In this document: positions 27,105 to 34,800 of the stretch, piece after piece | Layout: each line of letters starts with the position of its first letter | Numbering within the stretch: position 1 is the first letter of the stretch | NCBI GenBank assembly: GCA_017432565.1 | Contig: JAFRIW010000039.1 | Coordinates: forward strand, 1 to 50,902 | Length of the DNA: 50,902 nt | Origin: Lachnospiraceae bacterium | GTDB taxonomy: Bacteria; Bacillota; Clostridia; Lachnospirales; Lachnospiraceae | Direction of reading: 5' to 3' | Position numbers and translations under genes: made by a program | The notes under the pieces: model-generated | The model's input: only the letters and a program-made list of their open reading frames with translations | The model's database searches: none | What the model was told of the DNA's origin: nothing

Positions 27105-29432
27105 CTATTCTACCACGCAGATGCCTTCGGGAACCTCGATCTCGAACTCAGGTCCGTCCTCACCGCGGCGGCCGTTGACGCGGATCGTGCCGTGCGGTGT
27201 CTCATAACTGCACGTAAAGCTCTCCATGCCTTCCGGCAGATACGGGCGGATCCGGACGGATGCAAAACCGGGCTCCGCTGCCTCGATCCCGGCGATTCCG
27301 TTGTAATACCACTCGATGATATGTCCCATCATGTCGTGGCAGTGGCTGCGCGGGTTCTTTTCCCAGTACTCGCCCAGCGTCGTCTCACCGTCCAGGATGA
27401 ACGCGTAGTAGCTCGGATGCTCCTCCCGCACGATGTACTGCGCGATCAGTTCATTCATCCCATAGCGCCGCGCTGTCTGGATGATATACGGCAGACCGAC
27501 CTCGCCGGATACCAGTGCCCCGCGCGCTGTCAGTGCCTCCCGGAATGCGCAGACCACATCCTCTTCCTTTTCTGCCGGCACCATGCCGAAATACAGCGGC
27601 AGCGCCTGCGACGCCTGCGTCAGGCAAGGCGCAGCGTTTGTTCCCCCGCGCTGCTCCGCATTCTGCTCCTCGTTCTGCTCCGCACCGTACGCCCGGTAAT
27701 ACCATCGTCCGGCCTTCGGATCAAACACGAGCAGCCGCTCGTTGTAATTATCCCGGATCTTCTCTGCCTCAGCGCGGTAATATACCGCATTTGCCGCCTC
27801 TCCGAGCACATCTGCCATCCACGCGAGCCGGACCGCGTCCGCGTAAAGAAAAACAGTCTCGATGTTCTCGCGCAGCAGCTGTCCCTCGGGGTTTCCCCAG
27901 TCGCCGAGGCCGTGGCAGATGAATCCCTCCGGCGTCACCTTCGTGAGAAGGTGCGCGAAGTAGCGCTTTCCCGCCCCGTAGTTCTCCGTGATAATCGACG
28001 GATCCCCGTAAAACCAGTAGTGCCACCAGGTCCCGAGAATGATCGTGCTTCCCCAGGCGATGATATCGTAGAAGCTGCCCATGCCCGGCACCGGCAGCAC
28101 GTTCGGGATATAGCAGGGCGCCTGCGAGGGCACCAGACCGTCCCCCGCCGGGATCACATTTCCCTCAAAATCATGAAAAACATCCTCCGGTCCGTGCTGC
28201 GCGTCCCGGCAGTCCGACAGAAACTTGCGCCACAGTTCCTTCCCGTTCTTCATGTACATAATCGCCGGCGCCATCAGGTGGTTCGGCTCCTGCCAGGCGA
28301 AGCGCTCGATGGTCGGGCAGTCCGTGTGAACGCCGACCATATTGGCCTCTACCGTCTTTTCGATCATGTCGTAAATCCGGTTGAAGCGCTCGTCGCTGCA
28401 GGTAAAGCTGCCCGCGCGCTCACAGGCGCTGGTGACGGCATGCCCTTTCAGAAAACCGATCTCAAACGGCTCGTCCGCCTCGACGAGGAAGTACCGTCCG
28501 GCAAAATAAGTGAAGGTCTGGCAAAATCTCTCCCACGCCGCGTCTTCGCCGATCACGAAGGTAATGCAGTTGTCGATCGGCATCCAGTTTTTGGCCATCT
28601 GGTCCGGAACACCGTTCTCATCAAGCTTCTCCGCGGGGAAGAAGCGGACCTCACAGCCTTTCCGGCCGCGGATCTGTGCTTCCAGAAGACCCGAAATGTT
28701 CTGAGAGAGGTCCCAGATCTTCCGCTCCGGTGTATCCAGAAGGAGTGTTCCTTCATGGGTCCGGATCACTCTGACCGGCGGCATGGTCTGCTCTTTCAGA
28801 GCTCCTGCTGGAATTTCGTCCTTCTCTGCAAAACATGCTGCCTCCCAGGCACTGTCGTCATAATCCGGCCGGGAGAAAACGGCAGCGGTGATCTCCGCAT
28901 CCCCGGACACACCGGAGAGCTCCCGGAACCGCCCTGCATCGATCTTCTCCGAACCGTAAACATTGGAGTAAAGCACTGCGTGTTCCGCGGTGCGGAAGCG
29001 TTCATCTGTCTCCACGACTTCATGTGTCCCGTCCGCGTAAGTAATCTCCAGGCGCAGCGCTGTCACCAGGCTCCTGCCGAAGGGTCTGTACGGATTGGGG
29101 TTCGGCGGCATGAACGGAGGAAAGTGGAAGGAATAGTACTCCCCATCCATGATATACCAGCCGTTTCCGGCCTCCACCAGCAGAGCGTTTTCCCCTTCCC
29201 GGAGAAGCTGTGTTACATCGAAAGAAACATAGAAAACTGTCTTTCTGTAATCCGTCCACGCCGGATCCAGCACATGGTCCCCGGCCTTCTCTCCGTTGAT
29301 GAAGAAATTGAACTGCCCCATCCCGCTGACAAATGCGCGGGCACTCCGGACAGGCCTCTCAATCCTGAAAGTCCTGCGGGCATAGAAGGGTTTTGCCGTA
29401 TGATTCGTGATCCAGTTCTGCGGTGCGCTCAT
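27105..29432 (-). CDS. GH78 alpha-L-rhamnosidase
   Basis: 775 residues. An N-terminal beta-sandwich substrate-recognition region (ARRTFRIERPVRSARAFVSG, then GMGQFNFFINGEKAGDHVLDPAW) is followed by a second beta domain and an (alpha/alpha)6 barrel from about residue 340. The signature TDCPTIERFAWQEPNHL (with the catalytic Glu of ER) is that of the GH78 catalytic pocket, and the C-terminal sandwich closes with GFASVRIRPYLPEGM. It releases terminal rhamnose from plant glycosides or pectin side chains. There is no signal peptide, so it is likely intracellular. AGGGGG precedes ATG 29432. A divergent AraC gene begins 35 bases away and is the obvious regulator. Confidence 0.9.
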   Translation of the reverse strand: MSAPQNWITNHTAKPFYARRTFRIERPVRSARAFVSGMGQFNFFINGEKAGDHVLDPAWTDYRKTVFYVSFDVTQLLREGENALLVEAGNGWYIMDGEYYSFHFPPFMPPNPNPYRPFGRSLVTALRLEITYADGTHEVVETDERFRTAEHAVLYSNVYGSEKIDAGRFRELSGVSGDAEITAAVFSRPDYDDSAWEAACFAEKDEIPAGALKEQTMPPVRVIRTHEGTLLLDTPERKIWDLSQNISGLLEAQIRGRKGCEVRFFPAEKLDENGVPDQMAKNWMPIDNCITFVIGEDAAWERFCQTFTYFAGRYFLVEADEPFEIGFLKGHAVTSACERAGSFTCSDERFNRIYDMIEKTVEANMVGVHTDCPTIERFAWQEPNHLMAPAIMYMKNGKELWRKFLSDCRDAQHGPEDVFHDFEGNVIPAGDGLVPSQAPCYIPNVLPVPGMGSFYDIIAWGSTIILGTWWHYWFYGDPSIITENYGAGKRYFAHLLTKVTPEGFICHGLGDWGNPEGQLLRENIETVFLYADAVRLAWMADVLGEAANAVYYRAEAEKIRDNYNERLLVFDPKAGRWYYRAYGAEQNEEQNAEQRGGTNAAPCLTQASQALPLYFGMVPAEKEEDVVCAFREALTARGALVSGEVGLPYIIQTARRYGMNELIAQYIVREEHPSYYAFILDGETTLGEYWEKNPRSHCHDMMGHIIEWYYNGIAGIEAAEPGFASVRIRPYLPEGMESFTCSYETPHGTIRVNGRRGEDGPEFEIEVPEGICVVE

Positions 29433-29451
29433 GCTTTCCCCCTGTTATTTC

Positions 29452-29460
29452 TGCTATAAT
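29452..29460 (+). promoter_or_regulatory. Extended -10 element of the AraC gene
   Basis: TGCTATAAT is a perfect extended -10 (TGnTATAAT). Its spacing puts transcription start at about 29467, the A of the first good ATG, so the message may be leaderless. No clear -35 is seen, which extended -10 promoters do not require. Confidence 0.5.
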
Positions 29461-29466
29461 GCTGAT

Positions 29467-30510
29467 ATGACCATGATACCACTGAACGAAACTGAACAGG
29501 CCTTTCGTGAGGCATCCCGCGTCGTACCGGAGCTGAAAGAATGCACCGATATTCTGTCCTCGGATATTCCGGTGTATTCGAAAAAGGCCGGTATCGATCT
29601 GGACGCCCTCACGCCGGTTCCTCTGTCGGAAAATCTTTCGGAAGATCAGTTTTTTGATGCAGGGACGAATGTTGCCCTGTTCCGGCATCTTCGATATCTG
29701 CCGCCCGTCCGGCACAGTCATCGGTTTTTTGAACTGACTTATGTTCTTTCCGGCACCTGCCGCAACCGGATCGGTTCCGAACTGATTTCCATGCAGGAAG
29801 GCGATGTCTGCATCATCGCGCCGGATCATGAACATGCGCTCTCCACCTTTGCGGATGATGCGGTCATTTATAACGTCCTGATCCGGTCCAGCACCTTTGA
29901 AACCGCCTTCTTCGGCACGCTCTCCGGCCGGGATGTTCTCTCCGCTTTCTTTTCACATGCGCTGTACAGCGGAGACAGTGCTTCTCATATCCTGTTCCGG
30001 ACACAACAGGATTCCGAGCTGTCTGCGCTGTTTCAGCAGCTGATCCTGGAGGATCAGGAGGCCCGGAAATACCGCGCGAGGCTGATGGATACCATTATCA
30101 CGGCTTTTTTCATTCTGCTTCTCCGCCGGCATGAACAGGACATCATCCTGCCGGACTCAAAGAGTCCCGGACAGGATGATAAACTGGTCTATATGCTGAA
30201 CTATATCCAGGCCAACTACACACATATATCCGTCCGGGAACTCGCTGCGTTCTTCCACTACAGCGAACGGCAGATCTCCCGTCTGATTAAAGAGTATACC
30301 GGCATGAACTTCCCGGATCTGATCCGGCATCTGAAGCTGAGCCGGGCCTGTGAGCTTCTGACCAATCCCGATCTTCCGGTCACCACAGTCATGGAAACTG
30401 TAGGCTATGCTGATCTGTCCAGCTTCTACAAGGCTTTCAAAGCCTGTTACGGCATGACGCCGGCTCAGTACCGGGAACAGCTTCACGCAAGCGACATCCG
30501 CCCGTCCTGA
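29467..30510 (+). CDS. AraC-family regulator with N-terminal cupin
   Basis: 347 residues from ATG 29467. The centre holds a cupin-like sensor (RHSHRFFELTYVLSGTCRNR, then MQEGDVCIIAPDHEHAL), the sugar-binding type of AraC. The C-terminal ~100 residues are the double helix-turn-helix, ending YKAFKACYGMTPAQYREQ. It is divergent from the GH78 gene and convergent with a GH43 gene, which it overlaps by 28 bases at the 3' ends. It probably senses rhamnose or a related sugar, by position. The start is uncertain: there is no Shine-Dalgarno before 29467, and an ATG at 29407 would overlap the rhamnosidase start. Confidence 0.85.
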   Translation: MTMIPLNETEQAFREASRVVPELKECTDILSSDIPVYSKKAGIDLDALTPVPLSENLSEDQFFDAGTNVALFRHLRYLPPVRHSHRFFELTYVLSGTCRNRIGSELISMQEGDVCIIAPDHEHALSTFADDAVIYNVLIRSSTFETAFFGTLSGRDVLSAFFSHALYSGDSASHILFRTQQDSELSALFQQLILEDQEARKYRARLMDTIITAFFILLLRRHEQDIILPDSKSPGQDDKLVYMLNYIQANYTHISVRELAAFFHYSERQISRLIKEYTGMNFPDLIRHLKLSRACELLTNPDLPVTTVMETVGYADLSSFYKAFKACYGMTPAQYREQLHASDIRPS

Positions 30511-31373
30511 ATCCGTACGCCGTAAAACACCGGCCGCTCCATGTACTTGTCATTCGGCGCATGAAGCGTAAAAATCAGATTCCCCGACAGATCTTTGAAG
30601 AACATGCCGTGCCCGCCGTTTTCCGGATACAACGGCTCATCCTGCTGCCGCCACGGACCGGCGATGCGGCCGGAGTCCGAGACCGCGACCCCTACCGCGT
30701 AGCCATGGACGCTCCAGCTGGAAAAAATCATATACAGCCTGCCGTCTTCGCCTTTCTGCAGGCAGGCCCCGTCTGAAAAATAGCAGTCCCCACTGATGCC
30801 GAACTCCTGCTCCGCATAGGGGAAGGGCTTCGCCCAGGCAGTATCAGCCGCGCAGAACAGGCAGACCGGTTCTGAAACCGCGCGGTCCAGCTCCGGCGAA
30901 AGCTGCTGCAAGCAGTACTCTCCGCGCAGCGCACTGCCGCCGTCCTCAAAAGCATGGGAATAAACCAGATACGGCACATCATCCTCAAACAGAAGTGTCC
31001 CGTCGATACATGTCCAGTCCTCCGGCGTGACCCGACCGCTGCAGACTTCAAAAGGTCCGGTCGGCGCGTCGGCGCGCAGAACGTAAATGCCCTTTTTGAC
31101 AGTGCCTGAACCCAGTGTGGTCACCAGGTAGAAGGCATCTTTAAATAAATAGCACTCAGGGGCCCAGTAGAAGCGGTCCGCGAAGAACCCCTCCGGCCTG
31201 TGAAAGATCTCGACAGGACCCTCAAAGTTTTCCAGATCCGGGCTTACATAGCAGTCAAAACCGTCCATCTCATCCCAGCAGCTCTCGCTGCGGGTCCCGT
31301 ACAGATAATACTTTCCGTCATGAACCAGCACAAACGGATCACGAATATTGACGTCCTGTCTTTTCATTTTCAT
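30483..31373 (-). CDS. GH43-like glycosidase, single propeller domain
   Basis: 296 residues, one five-bladed propeller. Asp12 (NIRDPFV) is the base and Asp124 (WTCIDGTL) the pKa modulator. The general-acid position, normally Glu, is occupied by Asp201 in YFSDGACL, a feature shared by one group of GH43-like proteins with the pattern S-D-G. The end PNDKYMERP with NGGHGMFF is typical of that group. It could be an arabinanase-like enzyme or a catalytically altered relative. ATG 31373 overlaps the stop of the GPH symporter by four bases, so the two are coupled. The 3' end overlaps the opposing AraC gene. Confidence 0.85.
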   Translation of the reverse strand: MKMKRQDVNIRDPFVLVHDGKYYLYGTRSESCWDEMDGFDCYVSPDLENFEGPVEIFHRPEGFFADRFYWAPECYLFKDAFYLVTTLGSGTVKKGIYVLRADAPTGPFEVCSGRVTPEDWTCIDGTLLFEDDVPYLVYSHAFEDGGSALRGEYCLQQLSPELDRAVSEPVCLFCAADTAWAKPFPYAEQEFGISGDCYFSDGACLQKGEDGRLYMIFSSWSVHGYAVGVAVSDSGRIAGPWRQQDEPLYPENGGHGMFFKDLSGNLIFTLHAPNDKYMERPVFYGVRIQDGRMSLA

Positions 31374-32728
31374 ACCTCGTCGTTGGCTTTCAGGTGTTCT
31401 TTCATCTCGTCAATCTCAGCTCTGTGCGGCTCGATCGGATTGAAGAGCAGGCATACGATAATGATCACGCAGGTGAGTGCGGGGATCGCAAACCGCAGGC
31501 TGTTGATAGCGAACATCGCGGAATCCGGCTGTCCTCCGATGGCGTTGGCAATATAGCCGGTCGCAGCCAGGATCGCAAGGATACCGGAGCTGACCATGGT
31601 AGATCCGCACTTATAAGCAAAGCCCTTGATCGCAGAGACCATACCGTTCATGGAGACACCTTCCTTCAGCATCAGATAGTCGATGGTGTCATTGACGTAG
31701 AAGTTGATCAGGCCCTGCTCCATGGAACTGAACGCAGTCGCAATAAAGGAGATCACAAACAGCAGCGGCAGGGACTTGTTGCCCACGAAGAACAGAATCA
31801 CATAGCAGACCAGTGTGACTGCCTGGGTGACAATGAAAGCCCTGGTCGGTGTCCTGAAAACCTTCAGAACGATCGGCATGATCACCATCATGGAAACCAG
31901 CGCGCCGATGGACAGGATACCCATGTACAGGCCGATCAGGTCGGGGCGCATGATGTAATACATGATGTAGTAGACGGAAGTGGAGAACATGGAGCCGTAT
32001 CCGACGGACGCCATCATCCAGACAATCAGCATGATGATCAGCTTTTTGTGCTTTAAGAACACACCGAAATCCTTCAGGATCGAGCGGCCCTCTTCCACCT
32101 CGGGCTTATAGCGCTCTTTTGTGCTCCTGAAGAGCCAGAGGTTTGCAGCGATCGCCAGGATGCCGTAGATGATCATCAGCGGTGCATAGCTGCCGATTTT
32201 TTCCACCCAGCCGGCAGTAAAAGTGGAGGCGATGGTAAACGCGACCGCGATGGAAATGATGCCCAGCTGAATTGCCTGTGCACGCTCCGCGTCATTCTTG
32301 GTCACCGCCGGGATCAGCGCCATCTGGGGCATGGTCAGCGCCGTGACGCTCATGCCGAACAGAATGTAGAAAATGCTGAACCACGCGACTTTTGCGCCGG
32401 TCGAGGCAAACTGCGGATTCAGGAACAGCAGGAACGACACAACGGTCAGCACTGCCGGCACCCAGAGCAGATACGGCCGGAACGAGCCATATTTTGTCTT
32501 CGTGCGGTCACAGATGCCGCCCATCAGCGGATCGTTGATCGCGTCCCACAGTGTTGCGATCAGCATGATCACCGAACCGACTGCGGCCGGGATCAGGACG
32601 GTGTCCGTCATATAGACCGAAATAAAGCTGGCGACTGTTGCCTGAATCAGCATGAAACCGCCGCCCTGCGACAGCGCAAAGCTCCACGCCGTACTTTTTG
32701 TAAATCCTTTTGCTTCTTCTCTTGCCAT
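31370..32728 (-). CDS. GPH-family sugar:cation symporter (MFS-like)
   Basis: 452 residues, about 12 membrane segments. The family hallmark is the loop after helix 2, DAINDPLMGGICDRTKTKYGS, and the motif FRPYLLW. GPH proteins (MelB, XynB/XylP-type) import glycosides, pentosides or hexuronides with Na+ or H+. AGGAGGG precedes ATG 32728. Its gene overlaps the GH43-like gene by four bases, making a two-gene uptake-and-hydrolysis unit. Substrate could be a short arabinoside or xyloside, by association only. Confidence 0.92.
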   Translation of the reverse strand: MAREEAKGFTKSTAWSFALSQGGGFMLIQATVASFISVYMTDTVLIPAAVGSVIMLIATLWDAINDPLMGGICDRTKTKYGSFRPYLLWVPAVLTVVSFLLFLNPQFASTGAKVAWFSIFYILFGMSVTALTMPQMALIPAVTKNDAERAQAIQLGIISIAVAFTIASTFTAGWVEKIGSYAPLMIIYGILAIAANLWLFRSTKERYKPEVEEGRSILKDFGVFLKHKKLIIMLIVWMMASVGYGSMFSTSVYYIMYYIMRPDLIGLYMGILSIGALVSMMVIMPIVLKVFRTPTRAFIVTQAVTLVCYVILFFVGNKSLPLLFVISFIATAFSSMEQGLINFYVNDTIDYLMLKEGVSMNGMVSAIKGFAYKCGSTMVSSGILAILAATGYIANAIGGQPDSAMFAINSLRFAIPALTCVIIIVCLLFNPIEPHRAEIDEMKEHLKANDEV

Positions 32729-32807
32729 GATACCCTCCTCATAACTTTGGCTTCAGGACGAGCCGGAATGTTACCGAATCCTACCGTCTTCAGTCTATCG
32801 GGTATCA

Positions 32808-32868
32808 TGAAAAGAGGCATTTGTCCGTCCCGCCAAACCACTTTGGTGAAATCGGACATCTGCCTCTT
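32808..32868 (-). terminator. Intrinsic terminator after the GT1 gene
   Basis: Arms AAGAGGCATTTGTCCG (32812-32827) and CGGACATCTGCCTCTT (32853-32868) pair with two mismatches around a 25-base loop. On the minus strand a TTTTC run follows. It separates the GH43-GH2-pgmB-GT1 set from the symporter unit. A second GC-rich dyad (CCGGGG/CCCCGG) lies close to the GT1 stop. Confidence 0.7.
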
Positions 32869-32902
32869 CTGTTCAGCCGGGGATCACCCCCCGGGTCCTG
32901 TC

Positions 32903-34105
32903 TTATCTGGATAAAAATGCTTCGATCGCGTCCGCCGTCGCCTGCGCGCCGCCGAGCTTCTTCATATCTTCGCTGAAGTCCTTCGCGGTCTCGCGGTAGG
33001 AAGGATCCTCCAGAATCTTCACGATCGCCGCTTTCAGGCTCTCGCTCGTGATCTCGTTCTTATCGAGGAAAGCGATGCCCAGTCCCTTGTCCTGAATCAC
33101 GCCTGCTGTGATCGCCTGCTCATCCATCTGCGGAATCGCGATCATCGGTACGCCGTAGTAAATTGCTTCGCCGGTGCCGCCCATGCCCGCGTGGGTGATG
33201 AAGACGGATGCCTGAGAAAGGATGTCGAGCTGCGGAACCATCTGGCCGACTTCGACGTTTTCCGGAATATCCTTCAGAGATGCCGGATCGATCGCGCCCA
33301 GTGCCGCGAAAACATTGATCTCGAGGTCGCGGACCGCATCAAACAGGATCGGATAGTACTCCGGCCAGTTGTTGAACGCCGTGCCCAGAGAGGAGTAAAG
33401 CAGCGGTCTGCCGTTGTCCGGTGCCTTCCAGGTGCCGAACGCCGCACGCTTGCCGATCTGCACACCTGTGAAGACGAAGCTGTCGTCGAAGCTCTCGTTG
33501 TTCGGAACGAGGCGCTTCTGCATCATGACCAGGTTGAGGTCACCGTGTCCGTCGAAGATTTCCTTCACGGTCATCTTCCGGCAGCCGTACTTCTGCACAT
33601 AACCCTCGGCGATCTGATCCGCGGCGATGCGCAGCGGGTGATCCGCCGGAACGCCCGAGAAGGACTCCGCAACCGAATAAGTATCATTCGAAGGGTAACT
33701 GGTGTAAAGCATGATGTTCGGAACCTTTAAGATGTCCGCCGCCATCGTGCCCGCGATACCGGCAAAATCATGCAGGATCGCGTCCGGTCTGTCCTCCTTC
33801 AGGACTGCGAGCACGTCGTCAATATAGGCACCCGCCTCGTTCAGGAACAGGAACGGAACGACTGCTGCCACGTTCTCTTCCTGGCCGCCCTTGTCGTCTT
33901 CTTTTTTGTCCTCGTTGTGCTTGTCATTACCGGCCATCCAGGACTTGAGCGGTACAAATTTTGCCCCGGTGGGCTCAATGATCTTCCGGAAATCTTCCGT
34001 CGTGAAATAGGTCACGCGGTGACCTCTCTTCACCAGCTCCGTCACAAAGGAAAGTGTCGGATTGACATGTCCGAATGCGCCCAGGGAAACTACTGCAATA
34101 TGCAT
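32903..34105 (-). CDS. GT1-type glycosyltransferase (MGT/UGT-like)
   Basis: 400 residues with a GT-B fold. The N-terminal MHIAVVSLGAFGHVNPTLSFV is the acceptor-domain start of macrolide/xenobiotic glycosyltransferases, and THAGMGGTGEAIYYGVPMI with PQMDEQ is the nucleotide-sugar binding motif (H-x-G...G...P, then D/E-Q). Enzymes of this group add a sugar from UDP- or dTDP-sugar to small hydrophobic acceptors and often detoxify them. A low-complexity Lys/Asp/Glu insert occurs near residues 62-79, between strands of the acceptor domain. AAAGGAG precedes the ATG. It is the last gene of a unit with pgmB and glycosidases. Confidence 0.88.
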   Translation of the reverse strand: MHIAVVSLGAFGHVNPTLSFVTELVKRGHRVTYFTTEDFRKIIEPTGAKFVPLKSWMAGNDKHNEDKKEDDKGGQEENVAAVVPFLFLNEAGAYIDDVLAVLKEDRPDAILHDFAGIAGTMAADILKVPNIMLYTSYPSNDTYSVAESFSGVPADHPLRIAADQIAEGYVQKYGCRKMTVKEIFDGHGDLNLVMMQKRLVPNNESFDDSFVFTGVQIGKRAAFGTWKAPDNGRPLLYSSLGTAFNNWPEYYPILFDAVRDLEINVFAALGAIDPASLKDIPENVEVGQMVPQLDILSQASVFITHAGMGGTGEAIYYGVPMIAIPQMDEQAITAGVIQDKGLGIAFLDKNEITSESLKAAIVKILEDPSYRETAKDFSEDMKKLGGAQATADAIEAFLSR

Positions 34106-34159
34106 CTTGAATCTCCTTTCTTTGATACGGGTCCGCTGCCCGTTATTTACATTGCTGTC

Positions 34160-34798
34160 TTACACACCCGTTCCGATCTTCAGAAGATCCGAGAAGGTTT
34201 CGATCACATAATCCGCTTTCTCATACCCGGCCGCGTCCCCGATGCCGATGCCGATCATGCCGCCTGCCTTTGCGGCGTCAATGCCCGCGTATGCATCCTC
34301 GACGACCGCACACTCCGCAGGATCGACGCCGAGGAACTCCGCGCCTTTCAGGAACACCTCCGGATCCGGCTTGGATCTGGTGATATTGTTGCCGTCCGAG
34401 ACCGCATCAAACGCGTCTGTCAGTTCCACTCTCTCCAGGATAAAGGGCGCGTTTTTGCTGGAGGAACCGATGGAAAGCTTATAGCCTCTCCGGCGCAGCT
34501 CCGCCAGTGTGTCGCGCACCTCCTGCGTCACATCGTCCCGCGTCATCGTCTCCAGATGAGCGCGGTAAATCGCCTGTTTTTTCACCAGCAGCTCGTCCTT
34601 CACTTCCTGCGGCAGTTCCCTGTGATTCTCCCGCAGAATGATGTCCAGAGAATCCGCCCGGCTCACACCGCGCAGCAGGTTGTTCATGACCTCGTCAAAA
34701 TACAGCCCCTGCTCGTCCGCGACCTCCTTCCAGGCAAGATAATGAAACTTGTCGGTAAAAACGATGACTCCGTCCAGGTCAAAAATAAAAGCTTTCAT
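34160..34798 (-). CDS. pgmB: Beta-phosphoglucomutase
   Basis: 212 residues, HAD superfamily. FDLDGVI gives Asp7 (nucleophile) and Asp9 (acid/base), the RGVSRADSL segment is characteristic of beta-phosphoglucomutase, SIGSSSKNA holds motif II Ser and Lys, and EDAYAGIDA the Mg2+ acidic pair. It interconverts beta-glucose 1-phosphate and glucose 6-phosphate, normally downstream of inverting disaccharide phosphorylases. No phosphorylase is visible in the window. It starts two bases after the GH2 stop, so it is coupled to it. The internal ATG 34798 is chosen since it begins the conserved fold. Confidence 0.92.
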   Translation of the reverse strand: MKAFIFDLDGVIVFTDKFHYLAWKEVADEQGLYFDEVMNNLLRGVSRADSLDIILRENHRELPQEVKDELLVKKQAIYRAHLETMTRDDVTQEVRDTLAELRRRGYKLSIGSSSKNAPFILERVELTDAFDAVSDGNNITRSKPDPEVFLKGAEFLGVDPAECAVVEDAYAGIDAAKAGGMIGIGIGDAAGYEKADYVIETFSDLLKIGTGV

Positions 34799-34800
34799 AC

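Noticed and set aside
27078..29459. 793-codon open frame on the plus strand opposite the rhamnosidase
   Set aside because: Antisense to a clear GH78 gene, no recognisable motif.
32647..32859. 70-codon minus-strand frame upstream of the GPH symporter
   Set aside because: It covers the terminator hairpin and the symporter ribosome site; no plausible start signal.
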